Positions 53,446-60,624 of a DNA stretch of 64,000 bases are shown piece by piece. The DNA comes from UBA3478 sp036782715. GTDB taxonomy: Bacteria > Bacteroidota > Bacteroidia > Flavobacteriales > Flavobacteriaceae. The notes under the pieces are model-generated. The model made no database searches. It saw only the letters and a program-made list of their open reading frames with translations, and was not told the origin of the DNA. How positions within the stretch are numbered: position 1 is the stretch's first letter; every line of letters begins with the position of its first letter. Location of the stretch: assembly GCA_036782715.1 (NCBI GenBank), contig DAIPYN010000006.1, positions 1-64,000 on the forward strand. The letters run 5' to 3'. The position numbers were made by a program, and so were the translations under genes.

Positions 53446-54423
53446 ATGGATACTTCAATTTCAACAGCTAAAGATGAAAACGTTTGGGGTGGTGGTGACC
53501 ATCAACCACTAAGAGCGAGTTATGGAAAATTGATGATGTGGTTTTTCATCGTCTCTGATGCCTTGACGTTCTCTGGTTTCCTTGCCGCTTACGGTTTTTC
53601 TAGATTTAAATTTATCGAGACCTGGCCTATTGCAGACGAGGTTTTTACCCACGTACCATTCTTTCATGGGAACTACCCGATGTATTATGTGGCCTTCATG
53701 ACTTTCATTCTGATCATGTCTTCGGTTACTATGGTGCTTGCTGTTGATGCTGGTCATCACATGGATCGAAAGAAAGTAACCTTTTACATGCTTCTTACCA
53801 TTATTGGCGGAGCTATATTCGTTGGTTCCCAAGCATGGGAATGGGCTACGTTTATTAAGGGGGATTTCGGAGCCTTAGAGACTAAGGGAGGCCGTATCTT
53901 ACAATTTGTAGATGTAGAAACAGGGGAGCGCGTTGCTCTCAGAGATTTTGCCGTTGAAAACCCAGATGAAACCGCAGTATATCACGAATCTTCAAAGGGT
54001 ATTTGGTTTTTAGAAGGAGATCAGCCTACAACTTACAGTTTAGAAGAAGTTAAAGCAGGATTCCTTGCTGATGAATCAGTAACGATTAGAACTGAGCAGA
54101 TGATCGAAGGAGAAAAGAATGTACTCTCTCGTGAAGATGCAGTTGCTAAGTTAGCTGATGCTGCTATTGTTGTCGAAGGAGCTAATCTAATTCGCAATGA
54201 ATATGGAAGTCGATTATTTGCAGACTTCTTTTTCTTCATCACTGGGTTCCACGGTTTTCACGTTTTATCAGGGGTTGCAATTAATGTTATTATTTTCTTC
54301 AACGTTCTTATGGGAACCTATGACCGAAGAGGTCACTATGAAATGGTGGAGAAAGTTGGGTTGTATTGGCACTTTGTAGACCTTGTTTGGGTATTTGTAT
54401 TCACATTCTTTTATCTGGTATAA
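53446..54423 (+). CDS. cytochrome c oxidase subunit III, long form with a soluble insert
   Basis: 325 residues. It has the subunit III core (WGGGDHQPLRASYGKLMMWF, GFHGFHVLSGVAINVIIFFN, LYWHFVDLVWVFVFTFFYLV) but an insert of roughly 105 hydrophilic residues (about 145-250) between the third and fourth helices, rich in acidic residues. Inserts of this kind occur in other Bacteroidota subunit III proteins. It would lie on one side of the membrane, role unknown. Next is the subunit IV gene 2 bases on. Confidence 0.9.
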   Translation: MDTSISTAKDENVWGGGDHQPLRASYGKLMMWFFIVSDALTFSGFLAAYGFSRFKFIETWPIADEVFTHVPFFHGNYPMYYVAFMTFILIMSSVTMVLAVDAGHHMDRKKVTFYMLLTIIGGAIFVGSQAWEWATFIKGDFGALETKGGRILQFVDVETGERVALRDFAVENPDETAVYHESSKGIWFLEGDQPTTYSLEEVKAGFLADESVTIRTEQMIEGEKNVLSREDAVAKLADAAIVVEGANLIRNEYGSRLFADFFFFITGFHGFHVLSGVAINVIIFFNVLMGTYDRRGHYEMVEKVGLYWHFVDLVWVFVFTFFYLV

Positions 54424-54425
54424 TT

Positions 54426-54809
54426 ATGGCACACGAGCACAAACTATCAATTTTCAGAGGGTTAGTAACCTTCAAGAATAACCAGCAAAAGATTTGGGGA
54501 GTTCTTTTATTTCTCTCGATCGTAACTGCGATTGAGGTTGGATTGGGTATTGCAAAGCCTGAATTTTTAATGAGCACTTCATTCCCTGGAATGAAGCCTC
54601 TTAACTGGATTTTCATCATCCTTACCTTAGTTAAAGCTTACTACATTGCTTGGGACTTTATGCACCTTCGTGATGAAAAGGCTTCGTTACGAAGAGTAGT
54701 GGTATGGACGCCGGTTTTCCTTATTTCTTACTTAGTCACCTTACTTCTTTTTGAAGCAACTTATGTCTATGAAATTTTCAATTCGACATTCATGACTTGG
54801 AACTTCTAA
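54426..54809 (+). CDS. cytochrome c oxidase subunit IV-like protein
   Basis: 127 residues with three membrane helices. It begins MAHEHKLSIF; an in-frame GTG-type extension reaches back into the previous gene, but the ATG at 54426 lies 2 bases after that gene's stop and gives the family N-terminus. The pattern YIAWDFMHLRDEKASLRR is that of prokaryotic subunit IV. A terminator follows. Confidence 0.85.
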   Translation: MAHEHKLSIFRGLVTFKNNQQKIWGVLLFLSIVTAIEVGLGIAKPEFLMSTSFPGMKPLNWIFIILTLVKAYYIAWDFMHLRDEKASLRRVVVWTPVFLISYLVTLLLFEATYVYEIFNSTFMTWNF

Positions 54810-54832
54810 GAGTTCGATAAATAATATACTTG

Positions 54833-54865
54833 AGGCGATTACCGATTAGGTGGTCGCCTTTTTTT
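54833..54865 (+). terminator. terminator after the subunit IV gene
   Basis: Arms AGGCGA and TCGCCT (54833-54838 and 54854-54859) with partial pairing inside, followed by a T run. Confidence 0.75.
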
Positions 54866-54872
54866 ATTTTTG
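54865..54872 (+). promoter_or_regulatory. -7 element of the SCO operon
   Basis: TATTTTTG matches TAnnTTTG and follows the terminator directly. The ATG of the next gene is 18 bases further on. Confidence 0.5.
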
Positions 54873-54890
54873 TATTTCAGTTTATCTGCT

Positions 54891-55532
54891 ATGAAAAAAC
54901 CACTGGTATTAGGGATCCTATTTATTCTACCCTTGGTGATCTATCTTTTCTTCGCCTCTGGGGTGAACCGTTTTGGTCGTTTACCTGTGTTGACAGATAG
55001 CTTTGCATCAAAAACGGCTTTGTTGTCCTCTGAAAAGAAGGCAATAGATCTTTTTCAGAACAAGATCACCGTACTTTCTTTTCTTGGAGAGGAGGTAGAT
55101 CTAATGAAAGGCTACCTATTTAATTTCAATCAGAAAATTTATAAACGATTTTACGAGTTTAACGACTTTCAAACACTCCTAGTCGCATATCCCAATCAGA
55201 AAGCTGCTGTCGATCAATTGTTATTAGAATTAGGCCAAATTACAGACACTAGTCGCTATCAGGTTCTTTATCTTGATGAATCTGATTCGACACGACTGTT
55301 TGATGCCTTAAGTAGTAATGAAGAGTTAAGGTCTGGGAGCTCTCCACTGGTCTATATTATTGATAAAAATGGTTCGCTAAGAGGAAGAACCGATGATGAA
55401 GACGAAGGAATTTTATACGGATATGATATCAGATCGGTAGCTGTATTGAACAACAAGATGGAGGATGATGTAAAGGTCTTACTCGCAGAATATCGACTCG
55501 CTTTAAAAAAGAATTATGCCGACCGCAAGTAA
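54891..55532 (+). CDS. membrane-anchored thioredoxin-like protein without cysteines
   Basis: 213 residues. One N-terminal helix (about 5-23), then a soluble domain of thioredoxin-like layout: an initial strand (ITVLSFLGEEVD), a segment resembling the post-helix strand (FQTLLVAYPNQ), and SSPLVYIIDKNGSLRGRTDDEDE, like the cis-Pro/hairpin region of SCO and TlpA proteins. There is no CxxC. It precedes the SCO gene by an overlap of 17 bases, so the two are probably coupled. The idea of a copper- or heme-handling partner of the oxidase is an inference from position. Confidence 0.65.
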   Translation: MKKPLVLGILFILPLVIYLFFASGVNRFGRLPVLTDSFASKTALLSSEKKAIDLFQNKITVLSFLGEEVDLMKGYLFNFNQKIYKRFYEFNDFQTLLVAYPNQKAAVDQLLLELGQITDTSRYQVLYLDESDSTRLFDALSSNEELRSGSSPLVYIIDKNGSLRGRTDDEDEGILYGYDIRSVAVLNNKMEDDVKVLLAEYRLALKKNYADRK

Positions 55533-56280
55533 ATCGAATAAAAAAACTACCTATTTATGGGTGTCAATCATCGTTCTCATTTTTGGGATAGTTACTATTC
55601 CTAGTTTAGTATCTCGAATAAAAAATGGGAAGATCACTGATAACAATCGATTGACTCTAACCCCTGAAGTATTGTATGGTTCTTCTGATCAATCTCTTGC
55701 TTATTTAATGGGGCCAGAGGGTGCCCGTCAAATTCCGGATTTTAGTTTTACAGATCAAAACGGGAATACCTTATCTCCTGATGATTTAAAGGGAAAAGTC
55801 GTTGTTCTTGACTTTTTTTTCACGACGTGTCCAACTATTTGCCCAATCATGTCTCAGAACATGGCAGAGCTAGCTGATGAGTTTAAGGATGAAGAGGTTG
55901 CTTTTGTATCGATTAGTATTAATCCTTTTTACGATACTCCTGAACGCTTATTGATTTATCAGAACAAGTATTTGGCCGATACTCATTCGTGGTTTTTGTT
56001 AACAGGGGAGCGCGAAGAAATCTATACCCTTGCGCAAAAGGGTTTCTTCATGATTGCACAAGAAGATGAGGCTGCTCCAGGCGGATTTGAGCACTCCGGA
56101 TTATTTGCTCTAATTGATTCAGAGGGATACTTCAGGTCTTCTAAAGATGATTTCGGGAACCCACTGATTTATTATCGAGGAACAATCACTCGTGATATGG
56201 GAGTTGACTCGGATGGTGAAACTGAACAAATCTCTCAGCTGGCAACTGATATCCATAGTTTATTAAACGAAAAGAACTAA
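55516..56280 (+). CDS. SCO family copper chaperone of cytochrome oxidase
   Basis: 254 residues. One N-terminal helix, then a thioredoxin fold with FFTTCPTICPIMSQNMAEL, the CxxxC copper site, and the conserved His in GFEHSGLFALID. It loads or reduces the CuA site of subunit II. Overlaps the previous gene by 17 bases and is followed 1 base later by the DUF420 gene. Confidence 0.9.
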   Translation: MPTASKSNKKTTYLWVSIIVLIFGIVTIPSLVSRIKNGKITDNNRLTLTPEVLYGSSDQSLAYLMGPEGARQIPDFSFTDQNGNTLSPDDLKGKVVVLDFFFTTCPTICPIMSQNMAELADEFKDEEVAFVSISINPFYDTPERLLIYQNKYLADTHSWFLLTGEREEIYTLAQKGFFMIAQEDEAAPGGFEHSGLFALIDSEGYFRSSKDDFGNPLIYYRGTITRDMGVDSDGETEQISQLATDIHSLLNEKN

Positions 56281-56281
56281 T

Positions 56282-56800
56282 ATGAAAGAGTCTGTAGCAA
56301 AGAAGTTAATTACGATTGTCTCTATCGCCGTTCCTGTGGTTGTAGCGATCTTATTCAGAGTTCGATTACCTAATGTAGAACCCTTAAGTTTTTTACCACC
56401 CATTTATGCTTCAATTAACGGCCTAACTGCCGTTCTACTTATTGCAGCACTTTGGGCAATCAAAGCGAAAAAAATTACACTCCACCAAAATATCATGAAG
56501 ACTTGTATTGCCCTCTCACTTTCATTTCTTTTAATGTATGTGGCGTATCATATGACTTCAGATTCTACTCCGTTTGGTGGCGAAGGAATTGTTAGAACGT
56601 TGTACTTTATCCTACTAGTTTCTCATATCCTGTTATCAATAATTATCATCCCCCTTGTGTTGCACACTTACTTAAGAGCTTATCTGAAAGATTTTCAAAG
56701 TCATAAAAAGCTCGCTAGGATTACCTTTCCAATCTGGCTCTATGTTGCCGTTACCGGTGTGGTAGTTTACTTAATGATTTCGCCTTATTATGCCTACTAG
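56282..56800 (+). CDS. DUF420 membrane protein
   Basis: 172 residues, about five membrane helices with three conserved His (HQNIMKTCIAL, HMTS, SHILLSIIIIPLVLHTY). DUF420 proteins accompany cytochrome oxidase or heme genes, as here; the function is not established. 1 base after the SCO gene. Confidence 0.85.
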   Translation: MKESVAKKLITIVSIAVPVVVAILFRVRLPNVEPLSFLPPIYASINGLTAVLLIAALWAIKAKKITLHQNIMKTCIALSLSFLLMYVAYHMTSDSTPFGGEGIVRTLYFILLVSHILLSIIIIPLVLHTYLRAYLKDFQSHKKLARITFPIWLYVAVTGVVVYLMISPYYAY

Positions 56801-57020
56801 AATAAAGTCGCTATTCTTTTTTGGATTTTTTCTGATCTTCTTTTCGGACGTCAGTGCTCAATGTGCCATGTGTCGAGCAGTACTTGAATCGGGCTCTGAC
56901 ACTTCTGCTGCCGAAGGAATCAATAATGGTATTGTCTATCTTATGGCTATCCCTTATATACTTGTCGGAGTAGTCTTTTATGCGGTTTATAAAAAATTAA
57001 GACCCACAAAACACTCTTAA
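56790..57020 (+). CDS. small membrane protein with a CxxC motif
   Basis: 76 residues: signal-like helix (about 5-22), then AQCAMCRAVLESG with the CxxC pair (25-28), then a membrane helix (about 47-65). It overlaps the DUF420 gene by 11 bases. Small CxxC proteins of this type close the SCO/DUF420 cluster in other flavobacteria as I recall. A heme or copper handling role is plausible by position only. Confidence 0.7.
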   Translation: MPTRIKSLFFFGFFLIFFSDVSAQCAMCRAVLESGSDTSAAEGINNGIVYLMAIPYILVGVVFYAVYKKLRPTKHS

Positions 57021-57128
57021 ACATTGCCTTTTTTTAATGAACACTGTGATTTATAAATCGCAGTGAATATAATTTCGTAAACATCTGTATACGAGATAGT
57101 TTGCTATTCGTTTTTAAAATCATTTACG

Positions 57129-57398
57129 ATGAATAGTATTAAAAATCTACACCGATTAAAAAGATTACACCAGCTCATTCGATCTGAATGTACGGGTACT
57201 CCTTATGAACTTTCTAGACGTCTACATGTCAGCGAACGTTTGGTTTACCTTTTGGTTGAACAGCTAAGAGACTTTGAAGCGCTCATTGACTATGATCGTT
57301 CCCGACAGACTTATTACTACCGCGAACTGTTCGATTTAGAAGTGGACATTTCGGTTCGGGTTTACAATAAAGACCAAATGATTGAATTGTATCGTTGA
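57129..57398 (+). CDS. small winged-helix DNA-binding protein
   Basis: 89 residues. The N-terminal 50 match a winged helix: LKRLHQLIRSECTGTPYELS then RRLHVSERLVYLLVEQLRD, the recognition-helix pattern of DeoR/HTH_11-like regulators, then a wing (ALIDYDRSRQTYYY). No effector domain. It lies upstream of the peptide operon in the same direction with its own start and so may regulate it; I have no direct evidence. Length alone suggests a dimeric repressor-like protein. Confidence 0.65.
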   Translation: MNSIKNLHRLKRLHQLIRSECTGTPYELSRRLHVSERLVYLLVEQLRDFEALIDYDRSRQTYYYRELFDLEVDISVRVYNKDQMIELYR

Positions 57399-57415
57399 TC
57401 GATTATACTGAAAGG

Positions 57416-57442
57416 TTGTTGCATCGTCGGCTTCTAGTTTTG
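57416..57442 (+). promoter_or_regulatory. promoter of the peptide operon
   Basis: TTGTTG at 57416-57421 and TAGTTTTG at 57435-57442. The -7 element matches TAnnTTTG exactly; spacing to the first TTG is 16, slightly short. The first ORF (ATG at 57454) begins 11 bases after. Confidence 0.55.
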
Positions 57443-57453
57443 AAGCAAATTCA

Positions 57454-57603
57454 ATGATTATGTACAACACTACGTTTAAAAAAAGCAAGCACATTAAGCC
57501 GTTAGAACCTCGATTTGAAATGGGGTGGTTCAAAAGCGGTGAAATTAGTACCAGTATTCAATCAGATGGAGATTTCACCGTCACCGGTAAGATTCGTTTC
57601 TAA
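57454..57603 (+). CDS. 49-residue peptide, first gene of the peptide operon
   Basis: ATG at 57454 to TAA at 57601-57603. It begins MIMYNTTFKKSKHIKPLEPR and ends TVTGKIRF; basic first half, no cysteine, no double-glycine motif and no membrane helix. It lies directly behind a promoter and one base before the start of the next gene. An alternative start is Met-3. It could be a second precursor, an immunity or a regulatory peptide; I do not recognise it. Confidence 0.55.
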   Translation: MIMYNTTFKKSKHIKPLEPRFEMGWFKSGEISTSIQSDGDFTVTGKIRF

Positions 57604-57604
57604 T

Positions 57605-58426
57605 ATGTACCGCGCTTATCAAGCCCTCTTTCGAAGGGGGCTTATTTATATGTTATACCTAGCTAGTTTCTTTATGCTGCATGGTCAATATTCAAACTCT
57701 ATTGAGTTAGAGGAGATCGAATTATCGCCCGATAATCTTGTATTAATGTTGAAATCAATACAAGAATTACCTCAACCTGAAAGTGCTTCTAAATTTAGTA
57801 AGGTAGTCTATCGCGAAATATTATCCGCTGGTAGTCATTCGGTTTTAACTACTGATAGAAATCTTATTTATCAATTAGATCTAGAACAGCCCCTTAACTA
57901 TTCGGATGCTTTTGAATCGAACTGGTGGTTAACCGATGAGAAATGTTCTTTCTCTGGAAGATACGAGGGGCCTTTTCCTGATTTATCTTTTGCCGCACGT
58001 ACTTTTCAATTGAGCTATTTCATCAAATTATTAGAGGATTACTTCGATCGTTTAATTGTTTCAAGAGAACCTGATAAACTGGGCTTGAATTATCATTTTA
58101 AAGCTGCTTCTAACATCTCGCCTATGAAAATTTCTGGCTCATTACTGTTTAATCATGAGAATCAACTATTAGAAGTTCAGTTGTTCCTGCGATTTAAGCC
58201 TGTAAACTCAAGCCTATCGATTGAGAGTTTACATCTAGTGAATACATATCCTTTTAATGCGAAATTGAGTCGTCAACAAGCGATGACCACCTATATTGAT
58301 CAAGGTAGTAAGAGAATTACTCAGTTCCAAGATTTCAGATTCACTGAGGTCTTGGCTGAAGCCGATCAATTTCAATTACCGATAGATACTAAAAAGCTTT
58401 TAAAGCCCTCTTGTTATGAGCCCTGA
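57605..58426 (+). CDS. secreted protein of unknown function in the peptide operon
   Basis: 273 residues with an N-terminal signal: basic start (YRAYQALFRR), hydrophobic core (GLIYMLYLASFFMLHGQ). The remainder is soluble, with beta-rich segments (NLIYQLDLEQPLNY, SGSLLFNHENQLLEVQLFL) and no cysteine pair or enzyme motif that I recognise. The open frame extends 90 bases upstream into the 49-residue ORF in another frame; I use the ATG at 57605, one base after that ORF. It overlaps the next gene by 11 bases, so it belongs to this operon. Not related to a family I can name. Confidence 0.65.
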   Translation: MYRAYQALFRRGLIYMLYLASFFMLHGQYSNSIELEEIELSPDNLVLMLKSIQELPQPESASKFSKVVYREILSAGSHSVLTTDRNLIYQLDLEQPLNYSDAFESNWWLTDEKCSFSGRYEGPFPDLSFAARTFQLSYFIKLLEDYFDRLIVSREPDKLGLNYHFKAASNISPMKISGSLLFNHENQLLEVQLFLRFKPVNSSLSIESLHLVNTYPFNAKLSRQQAMTTYIDQGSKRITQFQDFRFTEVLAEADQFQLPIDTKKLLKPSCYEP

Positions 58427-59159
58427 ATTGGTATATGTGCTCTCTCAAGATAATTCGAGTCCTTTCTATAAATCTTATGCCAGTTTATTCAAGGCTTATC
58501 TGCCAATCAGTATCGAGATTCAAGTGGTTGAAGACCTCGATGTTATTGGCCATCTTTTGTTTCAGATGATGATGTATATTGATCGTATCGAAGATGATCA
58601 AGCGAAGGGTATTGATACAGTTATTGCCCTTCAAACAGAAGCTACTAAGAGACTTTCGTGTTATTTTCCCATTGACCATTCCTTTTGGATACAATATGAT
58701 CGAATTGTTAAAGAGTTTTCTAAACGTAAAAGGCTTGATAGGTTATGTCATCAAAGAAGTAGTTGGGCCAATTATGAGTCTCTAGCATTATCTCGATCGA
58801 TTTATGCTGAACTAGGCCTAATAGCGTTCTTAGAATTAGGTCTAATTGAAAATCAGAAATGTGATACGCTACTTAAGAGTCATAAACAATTTGTTATTGC
58901 CTTTCAGCTATATGATGATTGTGCTGATTTCTATGAAGATCAGAGTAAAGAACAATTCAATTGGGCTATTCACATGGCGTCTAACAAGGGGATTCCCCTT
59001 GATCAATTCTATCAATCTACTCTTTTTACTGAACTAATTGATACCGTAGTTAATTATTTAGATCGTTCTGCTGATTTGGTGAAGGGATTACCAATCAGTG
59101 GATATAGTATGCTTTTAAAGAAGATAAGAGACTCGGTTGATTCCCTTTATCAAGTATAA
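58416..59159 (+). CDS. class I isoprenoid-synthase-fold protein
   Basis: 247 residues, all-helical, no signal. Two Asp-rich motifs in the right order for a class I prenyl/terpene synthase fold: DRIEDD at 56-61 and DDCADFYED at 167-175, the latter in the setting FQLYDDxxD that is the second Asp-rich motif of polyprenyl synthetases. The family is often annotated as a class 1 isoprenoid biosynthesis enzyme. It should bind a diphosphate through Mg2+. It lies inside the peptide operon (11-base overlap upstream, no gap downstream), where its role, prenylation, terpene synthesis or something else, is unknown. Confidence 0.75.
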   Translation: MSPELVYVLSQDNSSPFYKSYASLFKAYLPISIEIQVVEDLDVIGHLLFQMMMYIDRIEDDQAKGIDTVIALQTEATKRLSCYFPIDHSFWIQYDRIVKEFSKRKRLDRLCHQRSSWANYESLALSRSIYAELGLIAFLELGLIENQKCDTLLKSHKQFVIAFQLYDDCADFYEDQSKEQFNWAIHMASNKGIPLDQFYQSTLFTELIDTVVNYLDRSADLVKGLPISGYSMLLKKIRDSVDSLYQV

Positions 59160-60254
59160 ATGAATTCAAAATTATTTCATTGTCCTTCACACTTTGAACT
59201 CATACCAGGTCAAACAAATTTGCTTAATGATAAAGTTCAATTGGTCAGTTACGAGTTAAGTAAAGAGTTATTCGACTTGTTAACGTACTGTCGCCTTCCT
59301 AGAACTAAAGCTGAACTAATCGACGAATTGTTAAAGAAACCGATCTCATCTGAGGAATGTCATGAATTAATCTTAGAACTAGATGCCCTTACAGGTAAAG
59401 AACAAAAGATTCGTTCTAAGGTGCTTCGTCGAATAAATTACGCTGGTTTACGTGGGATTGATTTAAGGATTAACGAATATCAATTTTCCTGGCTCAACAC
59501 CTTTAAGTTATTTTCAGTCAAAATGATGGTAAGCCTTAGTCTACTTGCTATCCTGTCTCTATTAATGGTTGGAGTACTTTTAGATAAAAGCACCTTTGAA
59601 ATTCCACTGCCATTTTGGGGGTTGTTTTTAGTGTTACTTAGTACTCCTATCCATGAATTAGGGCACGCTGTAGCTTATAAAAGCCTAGGAGGAAGCGCTT
59701 TTAGTATCGGAGCGGGTTTCTATTTTTTTATTCCGGTTCTATTCGTTGATGTTTCATTAAGTAATTCACTTTCTAGAGCGAGTCGATTAAAGATTAGTCT
59801 GGCTGGTGTCTACTTTGAATTAATTTGGATTTTAATTTTACTAGGCTTTGGATTGGCTTTACAAATGGATTGGATGTATTCGGCGATCCTTTTGATCGGT
59901 ATTCAAGCCGTATGGAATTTGAATCCATTTTTTAGATCAGATGGTTATTGGATTCTGTCTGATTTGACAAAAATCCGATGGCTTTCGAGAAGTAGTACTG
60001 AAGAATTAAAAATGTTCATTAAAGCTAAAAAGCCTTTCAACGGGTTAGTCTTCTATGCAATAACGAGGAGTTTGTTTGTCGCTTATTGTATGATTCATCT
60101 GATTTATCAATTCTTTTTTGCCGAAAAACGATTGGTTGAGGTCTTGATTCATTTTATTCAATCTCCTTCGATTGATCATTATTCAGTAACTCTTATACTT
60201 CCTTTTCTGCTATTAATCTCTCTTTTTCGTTATACCGCAAAGAGATTGCAATGA
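59160..60254 (+). CDS. PqqD-like plus M50 (site-2) membrane metalloprotease
   Basis: 364 residues. The first about 90 form a PqqD-like winged-helix segment (SYELSKELFDLLTYCRLPRT) of the type that binds peptide leaders. Six or so membrane helices follow. HELGH at 165-169 gives two zinc ligands and the Glu, and NLNPFFRSDG at 253-262 provides the Asp, the full M50 signature. It resembles YydH of the Bacillus YydF peptide system and other M50 proteins of peptide clusters. Probably cleaves the precursor or its leader in the membrane. Starts directly at the previous stop; its TGA overlaps the next ATG. Confidence 0.85.
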   Translation: MNSKLFHCPSHFELIPGQTNLLNDKVQLVSYELSKELFDLLTYCRLPRTKAELIDELLKKPISSEECHELILELDALTGKEQKIRSKVLRRINYAGLRGIDLRINEYQFSWLNTFKLFSVKMMVSLSLLAILSLLMVGVLLDKSTFEIPLPFWGLFLVLLSTPIHELGHAVAYKSLGGSAFSIGAGFYFFIPVLFVDVSLSNSLSRASRLKISLAGVYFELIWILILLGFGLALQMDWMYSAILLIGIQAVWNLNPFFRSDGYWILSDLTKIRWLSRSSTEELKMFIKAKKPFNGLVFYAITRSLFVAYCMIHLIYQFFFAEKRLVEVLIHFIQSPSIDHYSVTLILPFLLLISLFRYTAKRLQ

Positions 60255-60295
60255 GCTCGGATATCTTACCCATCAATTCTAAAACAGAACAATGA
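60251..60295 (+). CDS. possible 14-residue mini-ORF between the M50 and GG-leader genes
   Basis: ATG overlaps the M50 stop (ATGA) and its own TGA overlaps the next ATG (ATGA): MSSDILPINSKTEQ. The double stop-start overlap suggests translational coupling, but a 14-codon frame can arise by chance. Confidence 0.3.
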   Translation: MSSDILPINSKTEQ

Positions 60296-60435
60296 AAAGA
60301 ACTTTATCAATACCTGAAATGAAAAAGGTGAGGGGTGGTTTCTTGCCCTTTGTAGTAATTCTAGTTATCGATGCTACACTACTCGGTTTTATGAGTGGAT
60401 ATATTTATGAATCTTTTACTAATGATCACCGATGA
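60292..60435 (+). CDS. double-glycine leader peptide precursor (bacteriocin or signal)
   Basis: 47 residues from ATG at 60292 to TGA at 60433-60435. The leader is MKRTLSIPEMKKVRGG; L at -12, S at -11, E at -8, M at -7, V at -4 and GG at -2,-1 follow the double-glycine consensus exactly, the recognition site of C39 proteases. The 31-residue mature part begins FLPFVVILVIDATLLGF, is hydrophobic and could form one membrane helix, then YIYESFTNDHR. It has no Cys, Ser-rich or Thr-rich modification site beyond a few residues. Too short for standard ORF lists. A C39 protease lies 0.2 kb downstream. I infer a secreted, membrane-active or signal peptide. Confidence 0.75.
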   Translation: MKRTLSIPEMKKVRGGFLPFVVILVIDATLLGFMSGYIYESFTNDHR

Positions 60436-60545
60436 TTTTCTCTGCATTAACGAAAAAATCTCTGGAGGTAGGTCTTTTCGAGATTTTCGTTCAAAGCTTT
60501 AGACGAGGACAAGATTTTTATCATAGAGACTGCAATCATGAATAA
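60432..60545 (+). CDS. possible 37-residue ORF
   Basis: ATG overlaps the stop of the GG-leader gene (ATGA). It encodes MIFSALTKKSLEVGLFEIFV then a basic end with one Cys. It overlaps the next small ORF by 8 bases. No leader motif. Real translation is uncertain; the close coupling is the only evidence. Confidence 0.35.
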   Translation: MIFSALTKKSLEVGLFEIFVQSFRRGQDFYHRDCNHE

Positions 60546-60624
60546 AGAATGGCAATATGGGTTAGGTTTTTTAGCATTACTGGCCCTATTTATAATTATT
60601 GGGAGATGGGTGGCTACCCAGTAA
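60538..60624 (+). CDS. 28-residue single-helix peptide
   Basis: ATG 60538 to TAA 60622-60624. It starts MNKEWQYG and contains the hydrophobic helix LGFLALLALFIIIGRWVAT; short charged N-terminus, no GG leader. Membrane peptide of immunity, partner or toxin type is possible. It ends inside the start region of the C39 gene. Confidence 0.5.
   Translation: MNKEWQYGLGFLALLALFIIIGRWVATQ

Noticed and set aside
54891..55532. Calling this gene a second SCO protein
   Set aside because: No CxxxC copper site and no conserved His; only the general fold and position agree.
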